The notes below the pieces were generated by a model. It searched no databases, was not told where the DNA came from, and was given only the letters and a program-made list of their open reading frames with translations. 64,000 nucleotides of DNA. It comes from Paenibacillus sp. V4I7. Lineage in GTDB: Bacteria > Bacillota > Bacilli > Paenibacillales > NBRC-103111. The translations under genes and the position numbers were made by a program. Location: assembly GCF_030817275.1 (NCBI RefSeq), contig NZ_JAUSZD010000002.1, forward strand, positions 7,424,001 to 7,488,000, written 5' to 3'. The number at the start of each line of letters is the position of its first letter. Positions within the stretch are counted from its first letter, which is position 1. Below, piece after piece: positions 37,222 to 44,845 of this stretch.

Positions 37222-38103
37222 TTAAGACGAAAGCATCTCAAGAAATTTAGCTGCCGCAACAGACGACGTCATATCTCGACGGGTCGTGATTCCGATGCTG
37301 CGGGCAGGGATGGCTTTTGTAGTTTTTAGCTCATGCAGATTACCTTCAGCCAATTCTTTTACGACGTAAGACCGAGGGACGAAAGCAACACCAAAGCCTA
37401 GCTTGGCGAATTCGATAAGCAGATCAATGCTGCCGAGCTCGATGTCGGCTTCGATCGTGACATCTTGGGATGCAAACCATTGCTCAATGAAGCGCCTAGT
37501 GCTGCTTCCGGGAGATAGGAGCAGTAAGGGGAATTGGCTGATATCCTGCGCGGAAAGTGAGTGGTCATCTTGATCACGATAGGCTTCACCGCCCACAAAG
37601 CAGTCTTGGAGGGTCATGATCGCTTGGACATCGAGATGAGGATCATCGGCAATTGGCAAATGAATAAGTCCGAAATCGATGCTGCCCTCTTTGACTCGAG
37701 CTGTAATCTCGGATGTTTTGCCGTGAGAAAGGCGGATGCGGACATCGGGATATTGTTTATGAAAGGTATCCAAATAAGGGAACAAGAAGTGCTTGAATAA
37801 CGAATCACTCGCTCCGACACGAAGTTCGCCTCCTGTGAGGTGCTTGAGTGCGGACATTTTTTTCTCTCCAGCCTCCAAAAGCGCAAAAGATTGCTCCACA
37901 TAAAGCAGTAATTGCTTCCCCTCAGTTGTTAGCTCCACACCCTTGGATTGCCGATGAAAAAGCTTCATGGATAAAGCCTGTTCCATTTGTTTAATCGCAT
38001 AGCTGACGGATGGTTGGGTAATGTAAAGCTCCCCAGCTGCTTTGGTTAAATTGCCTGCTTTGGCGGCATGTAGGAAAATTCGGTACCATTCTAAATGGAT
38101 CAT
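37222..38103 (-). CDS. LysR-type transcriptional regulator
   Basis: 293 residues: N-terminal helix-turn-helix (RIFLHAAKAGNLTKAAGELY, ITQPSVSYAIKQMEQALSMK, LFHRQSKGVELT) and a periplasmic-binding-like effector domain (GELRVGASDSLFKHF, SIDFGLIHLPI). ATG 38103 follows AAAGGAG by nine bases. CysL/YwfK-like by pattern. Divergent from aroA across 110 bp, so it may control that gene. Confidence 0.92.
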   Translation of the reverse strand: MIHLEWYRIFLHAAKAGNLTKAAGELYITQPSVSYAIKQMEQALSMKLFHRQSKGVELTTEGKQLLLYVEQSFALLEAGEKKMSALKHLTGGELRVGASDSLFKHFLFPYLDTFHKQYPDVRIRLSHGKTSEITARVKEGSIDFGLIHLPIADDPHLDVQAIMTLQDCFVGGEAYRDQDDHSLSAQDISQFPLLLLSPGSSTRRFIEQWFASQDVTIEADIELGSIDLLIEFAKLGFGVAFVPRSYVVKELAEGNLHELKTTKAIPARSIGITTRRDMTSSVAAAKFLEMLSS

Positions 38104-38212
38104 GATATAGAGCTCCTTTATGGGAAGGTGCTTATTTGGTGATTTCATCTATGCCTCTGCCTCCCATTATAATTGGCTTAAAGGATACGCACAATTGGAG
38201 AGGGTGGATGAG

Positions 38213-39568
38213 ATGCAAAATTCAACGAAACACGAGCCAGATCGGAGGGCTAGATCTCCATGGTCGCAGCATCTGGAAGGACAGGAGGTACGGTTGTCTC
38301 CGCTTCATGGAGCGGTAGATGCGACTATCAAGATACCGGGCAGCAAAAGTTTCACGAACCGCGCACTTCTTATTGCGGCTCTAGCGAAGGGGACTACTAA
38401 ACTGCAGGGTATTTTACAAAGCGATGATTCCTATTGGTGTATGAACGCGCTCAGAGAGCTGGGAACTGAAATTGAGATGGATGGGGATACAGTTACGATC
38501 AAGGGAAATGAAGGACATTGGTCTGTCTCGAAAGCGGATTTGTATGTGGGAGCTGCGGGTACGGTTGCACGCTTTTTACCTGGGGCGCTTGCAGTTGGTC
38601 GTGGGGAGTGGACACTTGATGGCAGTAAGCGTATGACCGAAAGGCCTCTTGCGCCTTTATTGGATGCGTTATCCAGTTTGGGAGCGGATATCCGATATAA
38701 GGGCAATCCTGGATGTGTACCGCTGACACTTCATGCGGACGGCCTTAACGGAGGAGAAGTAACGGTTTCCGGAGCGGTTTCCAGTCAGTTTATTAGTGGC
38801 TTGCTGCTCGCAGCTCCTTATGCCAAAGAAACTCTAACCATTCAGATCGCTGATCAAATTGTGCAGCGGGACTACGTCGAGATGACATTGGATATGATGT
38901 GGGCGTTCGGTGTGAGGCCAGAGGTTCATGAGGATGGGCAAGCGATTACGATTCAGCCGAGTGTTTATGAAGCACGTACATTCATGCTGGAGCCCGATGT
39001 ATCAACTTGCGGTTACTTCTGGGCTCTCGCTGCCCTGACGAATGGACGTGTACGTATTGAGGGAATTTCCGCGCAGACACGACAACCGGATATAGAGCTA
39101 TTGTCTGTATTGGAGAAAATGGGCTGTTCGGTGACACATGGTGAACATTACATTGAAGTTCGGGGTACAAACCGTCTTAAAGGCGGTTTCACGGTAAGTA
39201 TGCAGCGTTGGTCGGATCAGACGCTTACACTAGCTGCACTGGCCCCATTCGCGGATGGTCCTATTACACTGACGGATGCTGCGCATATCAGACATCACGA
39301 GTGCGACCGCATTGCGGCGATGTGTGAGGAACTTGGCAAACTTGGCATTCAGGTGGAGGAACATGCAGATGGGTTAACGGTGTACCCAGGGGAGCCGCAA
39401 CCCGCGCTGCTCGACCCCCACGACGACCATCGGATGGCGATGGCGCTTTCGCTGATCGGCGCAAGGGTAGATGGCGTCAGGATTGCGGATCCGGGCTGTG
39501 TTTCGAAGACATGCCCAGACTTTTTTGATCGTTGGCGAGAGCTGGGTGTCGGGGTGGAGGTTATTTAA
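38213..39568 (+). CDS. aroA: EPSP synthase (3-phosphoshikimate 1-carboxyvinyltransferase)
   Basis: 451 residues; sixth step of the shikimate pathway, joining phosphoenolpyruvate to shikimate-3-phosphate. Seen are IPGSKSFTNRALLIA, LDGSKRMTERPLAPL, SGAVSSQFISGLLLAAPYA, DVSTCGYFWALAAL, RWSDQTLTLAALAPFA and HDDHRMAMALSLIGAR. The PEP-site motif is GAAGTVARFL (113-122) instead of the class I GNAGTAMRPL, so Asn94 and Pro101 (E. coli numbering) are Ala and Phe. It stands alone, not in an aro operon. The first 25 residues are a hydrophilic extension. Start 38213 follows AGGGTGG. Confidence 0.93.
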   Translation: MQNSTKHEPDRRARSPWSQHLEGQEVRLSPLHGAVDATIKIPGSKSFTNRALLIAALAKGTTKLQGILQSDDSYWCMNALRELGTEIEMDGDTVTIKGNEGHWSVSKADLYVGAAGTVARFLPGALAVGRGEWTLDGSKRMTERPLAPLLDALSSLGADIRYKGNPGCVPLTLHADGLNGGEVTVSGAVSSQFISGLLLAAPYAKETLTIQIADQIVQRDYVEMTLDMMWAFGVRPEVHEDGQAITIQPSVYEARTFMLEPDVSTCGYFWALAALTNGRVRIEGISAQTRQPDIELLSVLEKMGCSVTHGEHYIEVRGTNRLKGGFTVSMQRWSDQTLTLAALAPFADGPITLTDAAHIRHHECDRIAAMCEELGKLGIQVEEHADGLTVYPGEPQPALLDPHDDHRMAMALSLIGARVDGVRIADPGCVSKTCPDFFDRWRELGVGVEVI

Positions 39569-40668
39569 GCAAGATCACTATACACATGAATATTTAGCTT
39601 TGGATACAAAACGGCAAGATCTTCGGCTTGTTTCTCAAGCATGCTTAGCTCAAATGATTTACTAAAAATATCGCGATCTGGCAGGAAGGTAACACTCGTT
39701 CCGGTTTCCTTGGTCAAGCCTACGGTTTGGAGCTCGCTTTGCGGAATCCCATGCTTATAGTGCTGTTGGAACACTCGGCTGTCGCGTCTGATCTCAACGG
39801 AAAGCTTGAGTGATAGCGCGTTGACGACGGGCATGCTGATGCCCTTTTCACTGCCGGGTGCAAAAAATGTAGCACTTGTGCTTAGTCGGCTCATGTCTGT
39901 AAGAACAGTCTGAACACGTGGGTGTTCACTACCAGGAAGCGCTTGAACGGGGATACCACGTCCATTGTCTGCAACTGTGATGCTGCTATCCGCATGTAAA
40001 AAGAGGCTAACCTCGCTGCAGGTGCCATGCAGATGCTCCAGAATGCAGTTCTCAACAACAGCCCATAGCAGTAAGTGAGGATCATATACTTCTTGTGCTC
40101 CGCCCAAATAAGCATGCGCATTCGTCCTTGCCTCAGTCATCGCTAAATAGTCACTAGTATCCATGAGGTCAGAAGCCGCCGCCAGCAGTAATAAAAGTGG
40201 AAGCGCACGGGGGCCTGGAATGGTATACTTGCCGCCTCTCTCTTCTTGAACGAGAAGGTCCGCACCTACTAATGCCTTGATGTGATGGTAGAGTTGTCCC
40301 GTTGTCCCCATGTTCAGTCGTTCTACCAGATCCGGTCCGGTAAGAGGTTCTTGCAAGACGGATCTTAAAATATCAAGTCGCTGCTTATGAGCAAGAGCGC
40401 CCAAAATTTTGGCTGCTTTATCGCCGTCCAGTTGGATTAACTGACGGACATGCTTTTCTTGGGGCTCCCACCGGAAGCTAGCCTGATCTCCCCGATATTG
40501 TCCGGAGTAAAATACACTCCCAAGCTCAGCTGCTGAACTTTTGTTCTCAGTAAACACTTTGTTATTCTCATCTTGGTTAGGAATCAATTGCCTGACAAGC
40601 TGCTGAAGATCATTCATCTGTGCCTGCAACGCATCTAGCTCGGTACCATAATCCCGTATTGTGGTCAA
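39565..40668 (-). CDS. ArsR-type HTH fused to GyrB-type ATPase domain
   Basis: 367 residues from TTG 40668, which lies eight bases after GAGG in a near-perfect anti-SD match. In numbering from the GTG three codons upstream: coiled coil about 12-31; ArsR winged helix about 88-155 (ILGALAHKQRLDILRSVL, GQLYHHIKALVGADLL); helical linker; then about 200-370 a GyrB/ParE-like GHKL domain (WAVVENCILEHLHG, SITVADNGRGIP, KGISMPVVNALS, KETGTSVTFLPDRDIF, AEDLAVLYPKLNI). Mg/ATP residues N210, D237 and T327 are kept, but GyrB catalytic Glu42 is Ala206 and the glycine lid is degenerate. There is no toprim or transducer domain. Likely an ATP-sensing autoregulated repressor (inference). Overlaps the aroA stop by 4 bp, convergent. 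Confidence 0.82.
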   Translation of the reverse strand: MTTIRDYGTELDALQAQMNDLQQLVRQLIPNQDENNKVFTENKSSAAELGSVFYSGQYRGDQASFRWEPQEKHVRQLIQLDGDKAAKILGALAHKQRLDILRSVLQEPLTGPDLVERLNMGTTGQLYHHIKALVGADLLVQEERGGKYTIPGPRALPLLLLLAAASDLMDTSDYLAMTEARTNAHAYLGGAQEVYDPHLLLWAVVENCILEHLHGTCSEVSLFLHADSSITVADNGRGIPVQALPGSEHPRVQTVLTDMSRLSTSATFFAPGSEKGISMPVVNALSLKLSVEIRRDSRVFQQHYKHGIPQSELQTVGLTKETGTSVTFLPDRDIFSKSFELSMLEKQAEDLAVLYPKLNIHVYSDLA

Positions 40669-40686
40669 AAGGATCACCTCATCTAA

Positions 40687-40720
40687 ATTATTTATTTACG
40701 TAATTACGTAATTAAATAAT
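40687..40720. promoter_or_regulatory. 34-bp palindromic operator of HTH-GyrB gene
   Basis: A single dyad centred between 40703 and 40704: a perfect 16-bp core TTACGTAATTACGTAA (40696-40711), flanked by ATTATTTA and TAAATAAT, with only the pair 40695/40712 mismatched. It begins 19 bp upstream of the TTG start, within the promoter region, and is the obvious autoregulatory site. Confidence 0.75.
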
Positions 40721-40805
40721 AACATAAATTGCGAATGTCGTATAGTTTTAAATTCCAAATTAAGGGATAAATAATGGATAGATCCAACGCTTTCTCATCT
40801 AAAAG

Positions 40806-40854
40806 CCAAAAAGACGAACAGAGGCTGTCAGGACAGCGTTTGCTCGTCTTTTTT
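40806..40854. terminator. Bidirectional terminator after DUF421 gene
   Basis: AAAAAGACGA (40808-40817) pairs with TCGTCTTTTT (40844-40853); a second perfect stem GCTGTC/GACAGC sits in the loop. It ends the DUF421 transcript and separates it from the HTH-GyrB gene. Confidence 0.85.
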
Positions 40855-40934
40855 ACCACATAAGAAAGTATAATTTTCGGTACCCGAAAACCGCTTTCTT
40901 ATTGGCGATAAAACCTACATCTAAACGCGGTCGC

Positions 40935-41675
40935 TCATCTTTGATTGGCCTCGATAGAGGTTTTCTCATTGGTATCTAAATTGGTATATACACGTATTTG
41001 ATCTTGATCATCTATGGTAGCTAGGTCAACATCCTTCATATCGAGATGTATTGCCTGAATCTGAGCTTCCAGCCATGCGTGGTCTTTTCCCAGCTGAGCA
41101 AGCAATTTATCATCGCTGGAACCTTCAACAATAATCGGCTTCACGAGAGAGAACGACGATGTTGGTATGTTCATATCTTTTGCGGTGACAGGTTGATACT
41201 GAGGCTCGAGGAACACGGAAATGATTCCTCCTGGCTCCCACAGCGAAAGTGCGACTTTGGTTATATCCTCAATCTGCTGCTTGCGTAGTTCAGAGAATAG
41301 GTGATCAACGGAAATTTTGGCTTTGCGCAGATTTTTCATTTGAATCTGTCCATTTTTAATTAACCTAAGAGGTGGCGGGTCTAAATAATGCTTAAGGAAT
41401 TTCCACTTTAGACTAAGCCAGGAGGTTGTCAGATATAGGACTATGAGTACAATCGTGGTGATCATGGAGCCAGTTAATGCTAATTTCTCGTCCGAGAGCG
41501 GGTGGGCAATAATATTTCCTAGAATGAGAGCAATTATGAAATCCAGAAAACGCAATTGGGAGATGGAGCGCTGCCCCAAAGCTTTGGCCGCAATTAATAA
41601 GAAGAGATAGCCTACCACAGCGCGCAATATCCACTGGATCGTGGTTAGAGATTCTTGGCTATGAAAGAAGTCCAA
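40935..41675 (-). CDS. DUF421 (YetF/YdfR-type) membrane protein
   Basis: 246 residues: three N-terminal membrane helices with the family signature KALGQRSISQLRFLDFIIAL and GNIIAHPLSD, then the cytoplasmic segment PPPLRLIKNGQIQMKNLRKA and DHLFSELRKQQIEDITKV. DUF421 proteins occur in spore formers, some in the spore membrane; biochemical role unclear. TTG start with GGAG about eleven bases upstream. The C-terminal tail (about 160-246) is longer than the minimal domain. Confidence 0.87.
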   Translation of the reverse strand: MDFFHSQESLTTIQWILRAVVGYLFLLIAAKALGQRSISQLRFLDFIIALILGNIIAHPLSDEKLALTGSMITTIVLIVLYLTTSWLSLKWKFLKHYLDPPPLRLIKNGQIQMKNLRKAKISVDHLFSELRKQQIEDITKVALSLWEPGGIISVFLEPQYQPVTAKDMNIPTSSFSLVKPIIVEGSSDDKLLAQLGKDHAWLEAQIQAIHLDMKDVDLATIDDQDQIRVYTNLDTNEKTSIEANQR

Positions 41676-41789
41676 TTCACGTCACACTCCGAAAATGAGG
41701 GTAAATGCTCGTATAATGTTTCCTTGTTTTCCAATTTTTATCCATGCTGGATGGTAAGACTGAAGGGATTCTTGAGGGGATTCCAATGC

Positions 41790-42644
41790 CTACTCTTTTG
41801 TTGGTGTTAATCCTACTTGGCGTTCGCTCCAAGTCCAAAACTGACGAGCTAGCTCCTCGTCTTGGGCTCTGGCTGAGACAGGCGCGATCTTCCGCCTGTA
41901 GTAGTACTCGCCGCTGACCGTTCGTACATCCGGGCTCGTGGCCAAATACACCGCCGTCTCGGCGCCTTGCGCCGGCGTCAAGAAGAATGGCCGCAGCATC
42001 GCATGCACGGCCTTGCCAAACCCGGTGCCGCGATCGACACCGAAGTTCGTGCTGACGGCCCCGGGGTGCAGGGAGTTGGCCGTGACGGAAGTGCCTGCGA
42101 GCCGCTTCGCCAGCTCGCGGGTAAACAGGATATTCACCAGCTTCGACTGGGCGTATCCGCTCCAGACACGATACCCTCGGGTGAGGTGAGGGTTGGTTAA
42201 ATCAATGCGCCCGATTTTATGGGCGCCGGAGGAGACGTTCACGACCCGCCCCTGCGGGGAGCTGACGATAGCGTCCAGCAGCAGGTTGGTCAGCAGGAAG
42301 TGGCCGAGATGGTTGATACCCATCATCGCCTCGAAGCCGTCTGCTGTAGTCTGCCGCTTCACGGTGATGACCCCCGCGTTGTTCACAAGCACATCCAGCA
42401 CACTGTGCTTGGCATGGAATTCCGCGGCGAAGGAACGGATGCTCGCAAGGGAGCCGAGGTCGCACAGCATAAGCTCGATGCGCTCCGAGCCGCTCTGCTT
42501 CCGCGCCTCGATCAGTGCCTGCTCGCCTCTTTGGCGGTTGCGGCATAGCATGATGACATTGGCGCCTTGGCTGGCTAGCGCCACGGTGGTAGCCAGGCCC
42601 ATTCCTGAGTTAGCGCCCGTTACGATAACCCTTTGATTTTGCAT
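41790..42644 (-). CDS. Short-chain dehydrogenase (retinol-dehydrogenase-like)
   Basis: 284 residues, classical SDR: NAD(P) motif TGANSGMG, CDLGSLASIRSF, NNAG, NVSSGAHK and the catalytic YAQSK, with NSLHPGAVSTNFG after. Closest in pattern to retinol-dehydrogenase/oxidoreductase-type SDRs of about 280-300 residues. Substrate unknown. The middle of the gene is strongly GC-rich. GGAGG precedes the start. Transcribed toward DUF421 with a 114-bp gap. Confidence 0.9.
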   Translation of the reverse strand: MQNQRVIVTGANSGMGLATTVALASQGANVIMLCRNRQRGEQALIEARKQSGSERIELMLCDLGSLASIRSFAAEFHAKHSVLDVLVNNAGVITVKRQTTADGFEAMMGINHLGHFLLTNLLLDAIVSSPQGRVVNVSSGAHKIGRIDLTNPHLTRGYRVWSGYAQSKLVNILFTRELAKRLAGTSVTANSLHPGAVSTNFGVDRGTGFGKAVHAMLRPFFLTPAQGAETAVYLATSPDVRTVSGEYYYRRKIAPVSARAQDEELARQFWTWSERQVGLTPTKE

Positions 42645-42713
42645 CGGTTCGCCTCCTTTTTTTGGAATAGCTCATAGCGTATGCCTTGTATTGTTTGAGG
42701 GGTTATCATTAAA

Positions 42714-42791
42714 TTCTGTTGTAACAAATACAGTGGTATCCGAGAGAGAGGAAGCTGCAGGAGCTTCTGTTGTAAAGTATACAATGGAATT
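42714..42791. repeat. Pair of TGTTGTA repeats
   Basis: TTCTGTTGTAACAAATACAG (from 42714) and TTCTGTTGTAAAGTATACAA (from 42765) are about 50 bp apart. They belong to the same loose TTGTA/TACAA family as the elements at 36085 and 52682. They lie in the gene-free gap 42645-43066. Confidence 0.5.
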
Positions 42792-42871
42792 CACTGTTTA
42801 TTGAGTAAAATTGGCGTTTAAGGAAATTCCCATCGAATGACGTTCAAAATATATACAATCCCTAAAAAGCC

Positions 42872-42900
42872 AAAAAGAGCACACGGATGTGCTCTTTCAT
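42872..42900. terminator. Terminator-like hairpin
   Basis: AAAGAGCACA (42874-42883) pairs perfectly with TGTGCTCTTT (42888-42897) around CGGA. Its 3' arm, GCTCTTTCA, is also the first unit of the adjacent decamer repeat. Confidence 0.75.
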
Positions 42901-43020
42901 CTTTTTCGAGCTGTTTCGAGTTCTTCCAAGCTCTTTCATTCTCTTTCAAGTTCTTTCAAGTTCTTTCAAGTTCTTTCGAGTTCTTCCAAGCTCTTTCATG
43001 TTCTTTCATGCTATTCCACT
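42891..43020. repeat. Decamer minisatellite (about 13 units)
   Basis: Thirteen consecutive 10-nt units with consensus TTCTTTCAAG; variants include CTCTTTCATG and TTCTTCCAAG. The period is not a multiple of three and no ORF uses it. It appears to have grown from the 3' arm of the hairpin at 42874-42897. Confidence 0.9.
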
Positions 43021-43066
43021 GACTAGCTCGTTCTCAACGACTTCATAACTATTGATCTACTAAAAA

Positions 43067-43567
43067 TCACACCAACGGCTGCATGCCGCGCTCCAACCAG
43101 TCCTCGCGAGTCGGACCGTAAATGTCCGGGACTCGAAGTCCGGCTTGACGCATCAAGACGATCATTTCACCACGATGGTGAATTTCATGCGAAATAAGCA
43201 TACGCAGCGTTAGGCCATTGGGCCACAGTTCGCCATACATATCGGTGCTTTCAGCGAGTTTAGCATCCGTCCACTGGGCCTGGATAGCTTCGGCTAGCCC
43301 GGCTGAGGAGGAGCGGTAGGTGTCGGCAATTGTCTTGGCGGATGCTGGCGCGTGTTCTTCGCCTTCGGGAGCATCGAATGTAAGACCAGTACGTGAGATC
43401 ATTTCGTGAATGGTAGTGGCGATATGCCAACCCAATTGTCCTAGAGAGCGGAAGTCGGGCGCAATTTGCTGTTTAAGTGAAGCATCTGTCAAAGTGTCCA
43501 TTACGCGCTGGGTAGCTTTTGCTTCATTGTTCCATTCATTTACAAAATCTTCGATTGTTCTAAACAT
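43067..43567 (-). CDS. DinB family protein
   Basis: 166 residues, four-helix DinB fold. Putative metal-binding His lie in LGWHIATTIHEM and LISHEIHHRGEMIVLM. DinB-like proteins of Bacilli are metal-dependent enzymes, often thiol-S-transferases, sometimes stress-induced. GGAGG precedes the ATG by six bases. It lies downstream of a YafY/WYL regulator with a palindromic operator between them, a pairing common in Bacilli. Confidence 0.88.
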   Translation of the reverse strand: MFRTIEDFVNEWNNEAKATQRVMDTLTDASLKQQIAPDFRSLGQLGWHIATTIHEMISRTGLTFDAPEGEEHAPASAKTIADTYRSSSAGLAEAIQAQWTDAKLAESTDMYGELWPNGLTLRMLISHEIHHRGEMIVLMRQAGLRVPDIYGPTREDWLERGMQPLV

Positions 43568-43584
43568 GGGTGAGCCTCCTTAGA

Positions 43585-43656
43585 GTTTTTCGCCAGAAAA
43601 ACTGACGTCGTAAGCATAAGCTTGCGTTTTTCGCCAGAAAAACCGGCATAGTAAGC
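43585..43656. repeat. Two GTTTTTC-GCCA-GAAAAAC hairpins with shared flank
   Basis: GTTTTTCGCCAGAAAAAC occurs at 43585-43602 and 43626-43643, each followed by a related segment ending GTAAGCAT, giving a 41-bp period. Each forms a perfect 7-bp stem with a 4-nt loop. They lie in the 5' untranslated region of the DinB gene. Confidence 0.85.
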
Positions 43657-43705
43657 ATTCATAAATTGGTTTCGCCTACTTCATAACCTCATTATAGACA
43701 ACCAC

Positions 43706-43727
43706 CACTGACAACGTCCTGTCAGTG
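43706..43727. promoter_or_regulatory. Operator-like palindrome CACTGACA-N6-TGTCAGTG
   Basis: A perfect 8-bp inverted repeat with spacer ACGTCC overlaps the last codons of the YafY gene and lies upstream of the DinB gene. A matching site, ACTGACA-ACGTAA-TGTCAG, occurs at 54966-54983. The pair suggests a common regulator, most simply the YafY/WYL protein encoded here. Confidence 0.6.
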
Positions 43728-44666
43728 TTCATTTGCATAGAGTTGAACAATTTTTTCAGCTTTATCTTTGATGATGGCTGCAATATGGACCGGCTCGAGA
43801 ATACGCAGGCTGGGACCATAGCTAAGAAGCATGCCATGCAGCCATGGTTCATCCGGTTGAGTGGCGGTAATCATCAAAGAGCCGTCAGCTTGAACGATAA
43901 TTTGCTCAGGACGGAAATAATCCTCTACTTGAGCGCGAACGTTCGGCTGCGCATGCAGCACGAGTTTAATGAGCGAGGAGGGGTCTCTTTTGCCCCAGGT
44001 ATGATCTAGCTGTTCTAAGGTTCCTTCTTTACGTTCAAAGGTTCTCTGAAGCACTTCAATCTCTTTCATACGAGATAATCGGAAGACGCGAAAATCTTGA
44101 CGCAGCAGGCAGTAGCCGTACAGATACCAGCCAAAGCCTTTGACCACAATGCCCATAGGTTCTACAGTTCGCACAGACTGCTCACTTTGGGAAGTAATAT
44201 ATTGAAAGGAAATCAGCTTGGATTCCTTAATTGAAGTGCGCAGGGTACTCAGCTTCTCTTTGTCCTGATTGCTGCCACGCCAAGGATTCATATCTATAAT
44301 AAGTTGATTGTTTAGGTTAGCGACGGTGTTTTGTTCCGATTTCGCCACGAGAGCACCGACTTTATCAAGAAGGTTGCTGATCTCTTGGTCGCCGACGGTA
44401 GAGCGGATTCCTTTAAGGCCTACAATAATAGATTGGAGTTCATCAAGGGACAGAAATTGGCGATCCAGCCGATATTGGTCCATAATTTCGTAGCCACCGC
44501 TCATCCCTGCATAAGAAACGACAGGAACGCCAGCTTGGTTAATGGCCTCAACGTCTCGGTAAACCGTACGTAAAGACACTTCAAAACGCTCCGAAAGCTC
44601 TTTAGCGCTAATTCTTCTTCGATTGAGAAGCAGCATGGTAATGGCAAGCAGACGATCAATTTTCAA
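43722..44666 (-). CDS. YafY-type HTH/WYL-domain transcriptional regulator
   Basis: 314 residues: DeoR-like helix-turn-helix (LLLNRRRISAKELSERFEVS, LRTVYRDVEAINQAGVPV), a central WYL domain (SFQYITSQSEQSVRTVEPMG, GWYLYGYCLLRQDFRVFRLS) and a WCX-type C terminus. WYL regulators bind nucleic acid or nucleotide ligands and often respond to DNA damage or stress. TTG 44666 is eight bases after GAGG; the GTG three codons earlier overlaps that site. Upstream of DinB with a palindromic operator at its 3' end. Confidence 0.9.
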   Translation of the reverse strand: MKIDRLLAITMLLLNRRRISAKELSERFEVSLRTVYRDVEAINQAGVPVVSYAGMSGGYEIMDQYRLDRQFLSLDELQSIIVGLKGIRSTVGDQEISNLLDKVGALVAKSEQNTVANLNNQLIIDMNPWRGSNQDKEKLSTLRTSIKESKLISFQYITSQSEQSVRTVEPMGIVVKGFGWYLYGYCLLRQDFRVFRLSRMKEIEVLQRTFERKEGTLEQLDHTWGKRDPSSLIKLVLHAQPNVRAQVEDYFRPEQIIVQADGSLMITATQPDEPWLHGMLLSYGPSLRILEPVHIAAIIKDKAEKIVQLYANEH

Positions 44667-44790
44667 GAAAAGCACCTCATCGATTCATATATGTTAACTT
44701 TAACATTCGATTTCAGAGAAAGAATTCCCTTTGTGGAGTTCCGCATACCCGATGGAAAATTTTGAAATAATAAGCCGAATTCAAATCTCA

Positions 44791-44836
44791 AAGCGGAGAG
44801 ACTTTGAGCTACGCTCAAAGATCCCTATATTAGGAG
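44791..44836 (+). repeat. Third copy of 36-bp hairpin repeat plus SD tail
   Basis: All 46 bases equal 13924-13969: the 36-bp unit with the CTTTGAGC/GCTCAAAG hairpin followed by ATATTAGGAG. Here TAGGAG again serves as the ribosome site of the next gene, nine bases before ATG 44846. The rest of 44667-44790 shows nothing else. Confidence 0.9.
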
Positions 44837-44845
44837 TCGGATTAC

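Noticed and set aside
42891-43020. CRISPR array
   Set aside because: Units are 10 nt with no spacers, and no cas genes are present.
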